Positions 29,695 to 43,000 of a stretch of 64,000 bases of DNA are shown here, one piece after another. The notes under the pieces are model-generated. The model ran no database searches. It saw nothing but the letters and a program-made list of their open reading frames with translations, and had not been told where the DNA came from. A program made the position numbers and the translations under genes. How positions within the stretch are numbered: the stretch's first letter is position 1; each line of letters starts with the position of its first letter. The DNA comes from Paracyclopina nana (Eukaryota; Arthropoda; Copepoda; Cyclopoida; Cyclopettidae): assembly GCA_019096065.1 (NCBI GenBank), contig JAGUCH010000001.1:2356001-2420000 (forward strand). The letters run 5' to 3'.

Positions 29695-32600
29695 ATGCTA
29701 GTCACATATCTTGTTGTGGCCCTCGGCCTTTTAGCCTCCGGCCTTGGCCTCAGCAATCAAGACCATGATAATAATAAACAACAACCAGAACCTCCAATGG
29801 CTAATGAGCTCGCAGCAGTTGTATCCGCATCATCATCAGTAGCAGCAGCAGCTCACAAAGAAAGCCAAGTGGCTTTACAGAAGCGAGATAGCCTTCAAGG
29901 CCGAAAAAGGCTATTATCTGGGTCTTTGCGAGGTCGAAGAAATATTGCAGCCATTTCAGCACGTCCCTATAACAGATCATCGTCAGCTGTTGATGTGGCG
30001 CGGCCTTTTTCACTTTATCACAACTGGCAACATCTGGACGAAGAAGACGAAGGTCGAGTGGCGACGAGGATGATAAATGAGCAGGTTTGGCCTTTGTTTT
30101 TCCCATATTTTCTTTGCAGATTCATATGTGACGCGTATAGTGACAAAAGCTCGTGAAAGGATTCACATGCTATCTAATTACGTCTGGGCTCCTTTAATTA
30201 AAAACTTGGCTAAGTTGGGAGTGACTTTAGCGTTGCCGACCAAGCTCCATTAGAATTGATGCAGAAGCACTTTAATCGAGTGTTTTTCAGTCTCATCCAA
30301 TTTGCTGGGCCTCAGAAGTGAAGCCCCTTGAGGTAGACATAAGTGGAATCATTTCTGTATCTTTTTAGCCGTCTCGAAGAAGAAATGCAAGCCAACAACG
30401 TCGGAGGTTGATTCAACAGCTCTTACGATCCAATTATAATGAGAGGAGGACGACCTCTTCAACAACTTCAGCAACGTCCACAACTACCATAACTTCAACC
30501 ACTTCTGAGCCTACAACGACCACCACAGTAAACGAGCCAAATTCTCTTTTGATGGCATCCTTTGCTATGCAGTTGTTTTTGTCATTTCAGCAAGAGGATG
30601 ATGACAACTATTTGGTGGAACAAATCCTCTCAGACGATGATAATCCTGGTGGATCTGAAAGAAGTGCGGTGCGTCAATCTGAGGAAATGATACTTTCAGT
30701 GGTTCAAGATGAAGCGAGCAATGTCGTCAAAGAAGGTCAACTAAGGCTGGTTAATGGAAGGGTGGAAAACGAGGTAAAGCAAATAAAAAGCTCTCCAGGA
30801 TAAATAATCAATTTTCCACTTATATGGCCACTCTACCATAAAACACTGTAAACAGGTACATTAGCCTATACTATCTTTCAGCTAGCAATATCTTGGATGA
30901 GTGGCTGCAAACCTGCTCTCGCCCAATTTACCAGCGGCCAGAAAAAGCTTCTATTTTCAAATTTGTAATTTACTCTTCCGTTCAGGGAAACGTCGAGATT
31001 TTTCACTTGGGCGAATGGGGCTCAATATGTGATGATGACTGGGATACTTATGATGCTAATGTGGTGTGTAAGCAGCTTGGCTATCCTGGGGCTAAAAGGC
31101 ACACGCATTCATCTCAATTTGGATATGGCTTGGCTAAAATCTGGATGGACAACATGTACTGCTACGGCACTGAGGAAAAGATACAAGACTGCAGGTAAGC
31201 TGCTACAGTCTCTTCCCGATGGTGCAGCAGGACTTTTTCAGCCATGAATGACAAGCAGCAATGCTAATTAATAATAGAACTTGGTATATCGTATGCACAG
31301 AGTCTAATTATGCCAGGCTCGAAAGAATGCTGAATCATGAATACCTATTAAATAATACCGCAATCAAATAAGTGCTTCTTTTTGCATGTGCTTAGTACAC
31401 AATCACGAAACCTTCCTGGCATTGATAAGTGCTCCAACTTCCACTGAAACGTCTCCATAGCAACCATAAAATGCACTTTTTCTGATTTTTTGCTTCGCCC
31501 TTTTCTGGCCAGTTCCTCTGATGAAGATGAAAATGGATCCTCATTCAGAGTATTTATTTATATTCCCAATTGAGCCATCAAAGGTCCTTTTATCCCCACC
31601 AAATTGCTTTAGAGGCGGTAAAGCATAAAAAGTGCCGATTGCAGATTTGAAGGGTGGGGAATCCACGACTGCCAAAGGACCGAGGCTGCGGGAGTCCAGT
31701 GCAAAGAAAAGCCACCTCCGCCCACAACCCCGCCCCCAACGACTACTCCAAGGCCCAAAATTGAAATACACAAGTCCCATGGGCATGCCCTAGAAGTGAG
31801 GCTTTTCGGTGGCAGAGATGATCACGAAGGTACTTTTAAAAAATTAGTCATATTTTTTCTTTAAAAAAATGCATCAGAAAAAGGGAAGAGCTGGTATACG
31901 CAATAAAGTTGGGTATTCTTTATGAGCTCGTTTATTTCTAATTCTGATGTGTTTGCGGTGTAATACGTATATGACCTAATTTAGGTCGCGTTGAGGTCAA
32001 ACTGGAGAAAAATGGACCTTGGGGAACAATTTGTGGTGATGGCTGGGGGATCAGGGAGGCCGTGGTAAGCAACATCTTAAAAACTAATGAAAGAAAGCTA
32101 ACTTTATTATTGCTACTTAGCTGCTCTCGCTCACTATGATAAGAGAGTGGCAATGATAGCCTTTCTAAAATAAAAACATGACTCATAACTTTGTGTTTGA
32201 CTTGGAAAAACATGCTGCATTTTTGCTTTATGAGTGGGCATCATGCCATGTCATAACCACCGAGTAAATGCCTTTTGGCACGACTTTTCATCAGCTGCAA
32301 CGCTAACTATGTAGTATAGAAATGAAGCAAAAAAGGGCTGCTCAATCCATCATAAGTTATTGGGAGAGCTATTGCAACCCTTTCAAGCCTTCGTTTGACC
32401 TTAGAGAAAGTCATCATTTGGTCAAAAACCAGGCTCAGGGAAACTTTTTCAATCTTGATTGCAAGGAAAAGTTCCCTTTTCATCCATGATGCAGCATTGG
32501 CTGCACAATTACGTTTGGAAGAAAAATGTGCTTCTCTTGATGATGCGAATAGTGAATCTTTTTTCAGGTTGTCTGCAAGGAGCTCAATCTTGGATATGCT

Positions 32601-34897
32601 CAGGCTGCAACTCAAACTCACATGTTCAATGCAAAGAATGATACCAGAGATGAAATCCTGTCTGGTGTTTCTTGTATTGGTACTGAGAGTTTCCTGAGCG
32701 AATGTCAGCACGATGCCACCAATTTTTGCCCTGGAACCGGAAACAATGAAGTGGCAGCTGTCGTATGCGTGGAGAAGCAGGCTGATTTGGCGCCAGATCT
32801 CTATGCATTGATGTCTTCTGTGTATTTGGAAGATAAGCATCTATTTTATCTGCAGGTAATGTATTTGAAGCCAAATTCTCAGTGCCCTTTTTCACAAGGC
32901 CAATTTTTTGTTTTTTCGTTCCTTGCCGACCATGTTAGGCCATCCATTTGGAGAGAATTGGCAGGATGATTGTTAGGAATTCCAATATTGGGTAGGTTTT
33001 TTAACCCCAAGAGAGCGGAGAAAGCAGGTCCTTATTTTTCCTGCCTATTCTAGCTCTCGTTTTCAGCTAAGCAACGAAAAAATTAGCAGTATAGGAATTA
33101 TTTCTTGCTAACTTATCTGGCCTAAAAATTCTGATGAAAATGGGCCTTTATCTCGCACTCTCTACTGGCTGTAAAAAATGCACTTTCCACCGTTTAGATA
33201 GCACTTTCTTTTTCTAATTAGATTGTACAGCCCGCAGCAGGAGAAAAAAGGCACTGGGAAAAAGCCACAGATGTGTGAATTCCCATTTTTGTTTCCACCA
33301 CTCCACTCGATGGAATTTCTCTTCTAAGGCTTCAAAAGAATGAACATTTAAATTAGAAACAAGAAGTTCCATTATGTTCTTGTCACTCACAGAGCCACTG
33401 TCAGGTTTTGTGAATCTAAAAGAGCTTTCACTGCTATGCCACAACCACACACAAAAGGAAATTAATGCAAAAGTTTTTTAGTTTTTCGCCTGATTTTCTG
33501 CTTTTAAAAAGGGGCAAAAATGGAGCCGCCTGTTTTTAGCCCATTTTCCCTCTGGTGCTCTCACGTTTTGCCATTATCATAATTTCACAACTTTGCAGCC
33601 ACAGAAAATAATAAATGAGGCTTCTCTGCAATATTCTTCTTCCTGCGCCACATTTAATTGAAAATTCCTTTTACGCTTCGAAAAACTGGGCTGGGAAGAA
33701 TATTGCAAAACCACTTTAGCTTATGCTACTATTTCTGGACAATGCTTACCTTTGCATAAAATATACGAAGTACTCCAGCATTTTGCATAAAAAGGCAGAA
33801 ATCAATTTTTTTAACTACAGGCTCGTTATTCAGGCTAGCAAAAAAGCTTCCAGGAAATTAGCATCTTTTTTAAGTGGATTGAAAGGAAGGAAGTGCAGTG
33901 AAAATCAGCCAAATTAGAAAGCCCGAAATTGGTGAGGCACAAAGAGGCTCAGCTGCTGAGTCATGTAGAATGGGAGTAGGGATGGCAAATTGTGTGACAA
34001 AGCTCCATTTTGATTCCAGTGTGCAATGGAGGAAAATTGCTTGGCACGAGAAGCTTACCGAATCCGCCGAGAAAACCCTAACTTTTCTCTGGAGACCCGA
34101 CGACTTTTACGGTTTACAACAAGCATAGCTAACATTGGAGATGCTGACTTTCGACCCTTCATCCCGAAAATCCAATGGCAATGGCATTCGTGCCACATGC
34201 ACTACCACAGTATGGAGGTAAGAAGAAAGTCAATATCACTTTCCTGGCACACTCGGCTTTCACCAGATGCATTCAAATAATGTGAAATGCTGGCCTAAAA
34301 CAGCTGTATGACTCGTTAAGTATTTATGAACGTAGTACACTCCACGTGAGTGCTTTAATGCTATTGATATCTGAGTAGTATCTCCTTCTCCACTCAAAAA
34401 TACTGCTGCAGTATTATATCATTCAATTCCCCAAGTATTTTGGCCTCAGATTTTCCTCGTTGTTTTTTTCTTTTCAGGTATTTGCCCATTTCGACATTTT
34501 GGACTTGTCTGGCAATCGGCTCGCTGAAGGCCACAAGGCCAGTTTTTGCCTGGAAGACAACGATTGCCAGGGCGTGGATCCTAAATATGATTGCGAAAAT
34601 TACGGCGACCAAGGCATCACTCCGGGTTGCAAGGATATTTATTATGCCAATATCGATTGCCAATGGATCGACGTGACTGAATTCGAGGTCGGCACTTACA
34701 TATTCAAAATGGCCATCAATCCCGAGTACAAAGTACATCTTCATGCTACGTGTATATGCTGGTTTTGATTACTAAACTTTTCTTTTTCGTGTTCTCAGGT
34801 TGCCGAGCAAACTTTCGAGAACAATGCTGCCATTTGTACACTTATTTACACGCAGCAGTATGCATCCATCTTCAATTGTAGCTATACGAGGCCATAG
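29695..34897 (+). CDS. Lysyl oxidase homolog, LOXL2 type, with two SRCR domains
   Basis: A secreted copper amine oxidase that deaminates lysines in matrix proteins. Nine exons (29695-30084, 30369-30773, 30986-31194, 31645-31829, 31985-32064, 32568-32855, 34020-34217, 34478-34732, 34799-34897) give 702 residues. Signal peptide at 1-19 (LVVALGLLASGLGLS); a low-complexity region with Arg- and Thr-rich tracts (to about 230); SRCR 1 at about 254-355 (GEWGSICDDDWDTYDANVVC); a Pro/Thr linker; SRCR 2 at about 385-505; then the oxidase domain. The copper site WQWHSCHMHYH is at 572-582. The LTQ cofactor lysine (EGHKASFCLED, about 605) and tyrosine (DIYYANIDCQW, about 640) are present. Vertebrate LOXL2-4 have four SRCRs; two is the arthropod pattern. 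The Arg/Thr-rich N-terminus is unusual and contains dibasic sites that could be cleaved. Confidence 0.93.
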
Positions 34898-35310
34898 AAG
34901 TGAGTAGCCATTTCACCAACAAAGATAGGAGTCATTTTCCTCCTCTTTTAGGAAAGTATTGTGGAAATGAGTCATCCTCAAATGAAATATGTATTTTATT
35001 GTGAAATCGTTTATTTGCAAAGTCTTGAGCAAACAAGACGCGAGAGCCAAAATAAAAAACTCCTGCTGAAAGCACGCGAATGAGACTTCAGAATCAGTGA
35101 GATTGGCACATTTCACAGCAAGATTAATTACAACCAAATTGCTCGAGCTCACTTCCAATACCTATAAAAGCCCAAGTTCTTCATTACAGTGAAGCTTCTT
35201 AGAAGTCACTTACATCTACATATATGCAGTGTTTGTTGGTTTTAGCAGTTGTAAACTAGTATGCATAATTATTATTGGAAGTGGAGCCCCGGAGCAATAA
35301 TCCCTAAAAG
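34898..35310. other. Space between convergent lysyl oxidase and calmodulin-like genes
   Basis: 3' UTRs of both genes are expected here; no ORF or repeat of note. Confidence 0.4.
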
Positions 35311-38300
35311 CTACGCTGATCCTTTGTGGCTCATCATGGTGGCAAATTCGTCATATCCCACCCTGCCATCGCCGTCCAAGTCAGCTTCCCTGATCATTTC
35401 GTCAATTTCCTCCTGGGTCAGATTTTCACCCAGGTTGGACATGACCTGAGTGAGTTCTTCAGCGCTGATGTATCCGTCTCCATCTCGATCAAACACTCGA
35501 AACGCTTCCCTGATGTCGTTGCTCGTCTCATTCTCTTTGATCTTTTTCGCCATCATCGCGACAAACTCATTGAATTCGATGGATCCAGACCCATCGATGT
35601 CCACTTCATTGATCATGTCTTGCAATTCAGCCTCCGTTGGATTCTGTCCAAGGGAGCGCATCACGGTGGCCAATTCCTGCAATTGAATAAAGACAATTGA
35701 GTTTCGGGCTTTCTAGCTATGTGGTTTCCCTCAAGGCCATTGAAAGTGGAGCAAAATTGCTTCCAAAAAAGCTGTTATGAATACCGCATTCAGCGTGTCT
35801 GCATTAATGCTATTTTTAGGTCATCATGAAGGAACGCAATGGAGTCATTTTTTGGTATTTTCAACTGTATTAGTTTTGTTAATAATACAATGGCGGCATT
35901 TTACATTGCCATCAAATCTTTTTTCAACGTCAAAAAAGCTCATCCATCTTGCTTGACGTTTAATAAATGTTGGCCCTTTCTGCCGAATCAGCAAATACTA
36001 CAGCAAATGTAGATGATAGTATACTTCATTTTTAAGGCTATTTGCGATGGAATTAAATTATGTATTTGTTCTGGGTCCTAGGGAAATACAGCAATGGTGT
36101 ATTCTGGTCGTTATAGTACAGGCTTAGAGGGAGATTTATGCCCTCAAGAATATTTATAGCTGTACTGTGTACCATTAAACTACTCTATGCTGTATGCACA
36201 GTGGTTACCAATACAACAGTTTGGTTTCCAAGGCTTTGTCAACTTTATACACAGTCAGAAAGCAAATTATCGATTCCTTCAAAAAAAACGCGACGATGGA
36301 AATCACAGTAAAAAAGGAGCTCAGAGTATTTTACTATGTGCTGTAGCTAGTGTAAGAATAAGGTACTCGCAAATTGAATCACTCTCGTGAAAGCTTTTTT
36401 GGCTTACAGCTCTGAGCTTGATACTACACGTAGTACATTTCATCAAAATGAATCTTTTCTGTATACATGTAGGCGTATCGAGCCATGAATGGCCTTGGAA
36501 TGTTTTTGAAAATACATTCTCTTTCAAATATCAATGCATTCTTACTTTCAACACTAGCAACGGCATTTTGTAACATAAATGTGATTTTGTGAAAATGTAG
36601 TGAATACAGAATGCTTTTCTTATAGTCAAGTGTGTACACTCTGAAATGTATCGGATACATTCTTAAGCCATGCGAGGAAATGGGAATGTACAATGAAAAG
36701 GATCTGTCACTTCAGAGAATTGGCTGCTGCTACGACTGTGGATAAAAGAAGAAGAGCTTTCTCTTTTTTGCTGCTCCTCTCCTTTTGTTCATATTTTTTG
36801 AGGTCCTTAGTCAGGTACCATTTTCTCGAGAGCTGCAGATGTTTTGCTTACTGTGCAGTTTAAACTTGTGCAGCGCTCTAGTTTCCAGGCTTTTTTAAAA
36901 GAAAAAGACTGCCCTACAAGTTTTAGCGCTAGAGGGGAAAGCATGTGTACGGCATAATAATTCTGAAGCATCTGGTACGCGCAGCAGCAGTAACTAAGTA
37001 ATTTATGTTGTAGGTACTAAAGTATGCCCAAGGATATACAGTGCAAAAAAGGAAGAATGGCATATGCTAATGGAATTTTTGTGTCATTCCCTCGAGATAT
37101 CCTCAAAGGATGAATTTCAACGTCTAAAGCCACAATGGATATAGGCTAATGATTCTACCGCGAATTTTCAAACCAGTTCATAAACCCATTTAAAACTGAT
37201 CCAATCAAAAAAACAGATGTACTTTTTTTTCGAAGGCTTTCTTGATAAGCACCTTTAGTCTTGAAATAACTGTTGTTAAGCTCATGGATGTTTTAAGCGA
37301 TCAAAAATCATATATCAAATAAGGACTGACATTCAGCTGTATTTTGGTTTATGATCTATTTATATGGCATGAGTGATGTATTTTTGTAGCAGCATTCTCC
37401 CTGGCCTGCCTAATATTTAGCCTTACCTAGCTCTCAAAATAGTATCTCTTTATTTTGGTCCTTAAAATTAGAGCCTGGACGTTCAAAGTGGTCAGATAGC
37501 GTCAAAAAGCAGCTTGATAGCAAGAGCATGCCAGCTGTCAATCTTGCCTCAGTAGTAGCACAACTAGATAAGGTGCACATTACATGTTGTGTAGCTTCAT
37601 TGGCTCTGTTTTGGATCAGAGAATACATGGTAGAAGTAGTGAGAAAAACAACTGGCTTTCGTGTTCCAAAGCCTTTCTAGACATTTACTACTACAAACGA
37701 CCTTGCGACTGATCCAGAGTATGAAAGATTCATTACCGAATTCATTTGCTTGCAATTTTAATTTTCTTTTTTCTTACAAACGCTGTAAGTTCAAGTTGTG
37801 TGCTACTTTTTGCAAAAAGAGCCTACTCGAGCTAAGTAGCTTTCATAAATCTTGCAACATGGTAGGACGATATAATGTATTCTAATCATATCCTTTCGCA
37901 AATATGTAGCATAGTATATGACACAAGGACGAAACATTGTGTGCTAGTTCTGTTATGTCGTGATCTTATTATGCTGGCTTTCCGCAGAGATTTGTGGTGT
38001 GGCCCTGCCAAAAATGCCATCAATTAATTAGTCAGCATTTTCCGTCAGCAGCATGCATAACAGCATATATTTTTATTATGCTCATTGCATGCTAATAAGT
38101 GTCATGTGCTGCAGCCAGCTTTGTCGCATAACTTATTCAAAATAGCTACTTAGGGAAATTAATTTGGTGCGACACCTTTGTTATTATTATGCAGCCTAGT
38201 TATATGCAGCCAAAACTTTCCCTCTTCAGCTGCAAACAAAGTAAAGTAATCTATTTACAATTGAGGAAAATGATGGGACCTAAAGCTATTCCAAAGCTGA

Positions 38301-38812
38301 GAAATAAAAAAATAGCTTGATTTAAAGCCTCAGTGAATTTGTGGCAAATGTGGTAATACTCTCAGGGGAATCATTTCGAAATGGCCCCTGTCATATCAAT
38401 TATTAAGCCTAGGGACTAAAAATCAGCCCCTGATCACCCAGGTCCTAACTTTTCCTTAGAAGCCTTGATCAGAAAGTTGGGAAGCTTCTACAACATTATT
38501 GGGCTTATGTGGTGATGAAGGAGCATCCTTTCTTATTAAAATATTCCTTTTTGTGTCAGTCGATGATGCTAACATGAATAATGAGCTTGAGCTCTTTCCC
38601 ATGCACATACATATGTTAAGCTACAATGAATGCTCCAATTTTAGCCTTATGAATGAAGGAGAGATGTAAAGCCTTACTTTTGTTGTAATGGTTCCATCTC
38701 CATCCTTGTCAAAAAGTTCAAAGGCTTCGCGAAACTCCGAAATTTGATCCTCATTGAGGTCTTCTGCACCAGGAATGTTTTTTAAATTCAGCCCTGCAGT
38801 CATTCTGTTCAT
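35311..38812 (-). CDS. Calmodulin-like EF-hand protein
   Basis: Exons 38678-38812 and 35311-35676, separated by a 3.0-kb intron at the conserved TTK|EL junction in EF-hand 1, give 166 residues. All four loops are canonical: [36 protein letters not shown] and [12 protein letters not shown]. The stretch [22 protein letters not shown] is nearly identical to calmodulin. Differences from true calmodulin are an N-terminal extension of about 17 residues ([17 protein letters not shown]) before LNEDQISEF, several substitutions in the central linker ([12 protein letters not shown]) and the tail SHKGSA. Calmodulin itself is almost invariant in animals, so this is a divergent paralog that probably senses calcium for a restricted set of targets. 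The start methionine is the first in the exon; a 5' exon is possible. Confidence 0.88.
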
Positions 38813-40057
38813 TTTCTGTTATCGAGGATGAAATATTAAAGCTGAGCAATGACGCTGATCATTCATTCACCGGCACCATAATTATTTTGAAAGTATGCTG
38901 GAAAACCTGCAAAGAAGAGTCGGAACTTTACCATGAGTGGTCCAGCAACCTCGACGCCGAAAATGAATTGCTCTGGCATTTTGAACTTTTAAAACAGCCT
39001 CAAATTGGACATGTTTTTCTGGCGCTAATGCTGTTTTTCTTGCCGAAAGCCACCAGATATGGAAAGCCATACCAATGATGGTTAAGAAAAATATCGGAGG
39101 AAATAGGCGCGAATGAGACAATCAAGGCAAGCTAGTCAAAGTTTCTGTGTATGTTGGCAACTTTTTTTTACTCAAACTTTCTCCTCCCTTCGCTTCCTCT
39201 CCTTCTTTTTGCGACAAAATCTTGGCATTTACTGGCAGATTGGCAAAGTTTTTTGGCTGAAAGTTATCACAGCCTCACTATTTTGTCAGCTCAGCAAGGT
39301 CAAGTTATCTCGAGAAAAAATATTTTCATTTTTCAATTTTTATATTATTTGCTACCCCGAAATTCTAGCTGGTATGGTTGATTTTGAAAAAGGTTTACTT
39401 ACCAATCAATGATATTGGGCACGTGTGCCTACATTTCGATAGAAAGGGGGAATCGATTTTACTGGAAAGTTTGGTGTTGACAGTGGGCTGAGTTGTAGTA
39501 ACAACCTTTCAGCTCCAGCTCAAAAAGTTCACTAACAAAGGCCGAAAGGCCTTCAAAGAAGACCAAAAAGACCACGTGCGCTTCGTGCATGATCTGAGGC
39601 TTTCGCGAAGCGGAGCGCCGCGCAACGGCATTTCCGAGCCTTGCTTACGGCCTTTATTAGAAAGGCCGCGCCGTGAAGGCCGATTCGCATCCATTTAGAA
39701 ATTGTGTGCTCTCCAACTGCCATATTAATCTGGTAGCACTGCATTGGCTCTGCCATCTTTGTATTGCATTTCTATTCGGGTTAATTTCAGCGCGCGCGCG
39801 TTTTGCAAAGCAGACGCCAGCTAAACGAACCTCTTCTCTTTCGAGTAACGTGTGCGCGCTTCACTGCTCCCTGCTACCTCTTGCAAAATTGGTTTTTAAG
39901 CCTTTGTGGGATTTAAAGGCTTTGAAATTTAAACTGCGGCATTTCATCACCCCAACAATTTAGGTGAGTTTTGAAATTGAATGTGGGCTTTCTAAAATGT
40001 TGTTGTCGAGAGGTTGTGTGAGTTAGGTTTATTAATTTTCCGCTATATAAGTTAGTT
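38813..40057. other. Intergenic stretch with a GC-rich imperfect palindromic patch
   Basis: No supported gene. Positions about 39536-39690 are GC-rich with several copies of GGCC/AAGGCC and self-complementary segments in an AT-rich context. This may be a repeat or a regulatory island; I could not identify it. Confidence 0.3.
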
Positions 40058-43000
40058 TTACAATTCATACTTGTCCACAGCAATAACCATGGGTGAATTC
40101 TTAATTTTCTGCTCACTCTGCTTGATTGGCTCATATCCAAAATACTTATGCACAATTCTGGCAAGATTTTGCTGGTTGTCATTCAACAGCAGTAAGTCTT
40201 CTGCTTGATAAGGCTTATTATGAAGCAAAAAGTTGTTAATGTTAAAGTGTTCTATGTTGATTTGCATGGCAGAATTGGGCTGGTAATTCTTAACTTGTAC
40301 TTCTTTCAGTGGGCCTTCTAAAAGTGACTCTATGTGATGGCTTTCACCAGTAGCAAGGTCATTGCTAACATCAAGGTCCACAGTGCTTAGGTCATCTCCA
40401 CTATAAAGGTATTTATGCGAGTCCGAATCAATGAGCACATTATCATGCGCTTTTAATGCAGACTCGTGTAGACCAAGGCCGTTTTCAAGGCCATCAGAGG
40501 AGGCCTCCAAGTCATTTTGAGTTTTCAAAAGGTCCTTGTAATTGAGTAGAGGATCAGTCTTTTCTGCATCATGAATTTCAATCTCAATGGTTTTGATGTC
40601 AATGTCTGCATCCTTTTGGTCTCCAAGGTCAGGAGCAATTTTATTTCCTTCTCCTTGCAAACTAAGCAAGTTAGCGTCACTGTCCAAATCAAGGCCAACG
40701 TCAGTCGCCTCACAGGCGTCCATAAATTGAGCTCCAGGCATTGTCAGCTCAAAAACTGCTTTCACCAAGGCCTCAGTGACAAATTGCAGGAATTCAATGC
40801 TTTTCTCAGGCTCCATCAGATCATCATAAGTGTCACATTCTCGATGGAAACAATCTTCCATGTGTCCTCTCAAATAAGCTGAAATGAAAAAAAGGCTCAG
40901 TGGTAGCAATCAGTTTTGCTTGGATGAATAGAGAGCCAAATCTACTTAGTAGCCCCTTTTTGGCTCTCATTTACATGTACGCTGTAGTTCATGTCATTTA
41001 CTAGTCATTTATCTCAATTATCTGAATGAGTAAGTAGAGCCAAGCCAGCTAGATGAACTGTTGCTTAAGGAAAAAATAATTTTCTTGACAATGCGTACTA
41101 ATTTATGGCTTTACCTGTGTCAGAGATGAGGACAGCTCCCAAATTGACCATGTCCAAACCTGCTACCAGATGGTACCAAAATCTGGAATGATCACTCATC
41201 CAAAAGTGTGAAGAGTCCACTATGGGCTCCATGGAGGGGAGACTGCTGCCATTGAGAGAATGCACAGTGATAGCTTCATGGTAAAAGTCTTTCTCGCCGT
41301 CCAGGGCTAGATATTTGGCCAAAGTTTGCCTCAAGTTTTCATCCTTTGCATCATCTCTGGTGACTGTTGCCACAAAGTCTCCCCTTCCACCTCTGGCTTC
41401 AATGGACCTTATATTGGACTTGCCAAATTCTCGCCATGCCTAAGAGGTGAAACTTAAATTCTACCAGAGTTTCCCGGTTCTAAATCAATTTTTGTTGTTA
41501 TAAATCTATAAAATAGAAAGTCCTTTTCTTTGCCTCTTGTTATCTTAGCTCTGATGGCTAAAGCCGGCTTAGATATGTGCAAAAAATACTGACTGCAACT
41601 GTCCACAAAAAAGATTGCTCACGGATTTCTCTGTCCCTACGCTCACCCCACTACGAAAAAATTTGGAGTGACTAGTCAAGTTTACGTTTTTTCTCATATG
41701 ATTCTCATTTTTTGGAAGTATGTCAGGAATTTTTAGAATTTTGACGAGAATAGTACTGTGAATCTGATATGACTTTTTAAGATTTATGGCAAGGTTGTTA
41801 TTTCTTGTATAATCTCATTTTTTTTTTCTTATGTGATTTGGACAAAGTCACTTGGCAAAAATAGTATCATGATTTAAGCAACGTCATGTCAGAAAATTTA
41901 AGTGGCATCATATGTGAATTTCATTGCTTTAATTCCAGCCTTCTTTTTCAGATTCTCACCTTGGTCGCGCAAGTTTCACAAATCAAGATGGTCATGTGCT
42001 CCTAGCATAGATAATCTCATCAGAACTATACTAACTGATGAAATGCACAAAAGAAATATTAAAAAATGATGAAGATGATAAATGAATTATATGTTCATGC
42101 GTGTAAAACTAGACTTCTGTCCAAAAACTGTGCCAAGTTACTTGTGAGCTTCTTTTTATTCTGCTTTAGTATCACATATTATTCACACCAAGTTGGTATT
42201 TAGAAAGATTTGTTGAATTGCATGGCACCATACGCTACACAAAGACATACGCGAGGGCCGAAAAATGTGTGAAATCGTCAATAGACAAGAAGAGGTTGAC
42301 GACTCAAATAATCACATATTGATCACATAAGAAAAATACGAAAAGCACGACAATGACATTAAGTGAAAAGAGCGTCAAAGGGTACAGCAATTAGAAAGCG
42401 CCTGTCAGTAACTGCCTTAGCAACAACTGATGTCTTTGAGACAAGCATCTCGCGTTCTTCAAGCTTGACCCACTTGACAATCCCAACAGCTCTCCAATCC
42501 AAATGGGCGCATTCAGGGTGGACGACCTTGACAACTTCAAATCGCCGAGCAACATAGAAAGTATCTTGAACTTTCAAGATGGCGAAAAATTCTTGATCTT
42601 CAGTATAGATCAAGTTATCGCAAGATCCTCTCAGTTCCTGGGACGTAAAACTGACGATATTGTCGCACTCGTGGTTGAATGTGTTGCCTCTGAATACTTT
42701 GCGAATGACTTGCTTCGGGAAAGACGTAGTGTTAGGCTTGATCACATGTTTCAGGAAGCTCAAATCGCCCTCAAACAGCAAGGCACTAATTGGAGGCAAT
42801 CGAGTCATGAGACGGATGTCATACATGTGATAAAAAGTATGGATGTTCCATGAACAGTTGATGACTCCAAAAGTGGCCTCGAACAGCCTGTAGAAGTAGC
42901 CTTGCTTGCCTTTGATGTTGTGTTTCTTGTCTACTTCTTGAAAGATCTTGTCGCTGAAGAGAAGGGCACGAATGATCCAGCACAGCGTGTACCACGTTCT

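Noticed and set aside
39509..39963. Overlapping ORFs on both strands in the GC-rich patch
   Set aside because: They arise from GGCC-rich self-complementary sequence; no splice sites or domains support coding.
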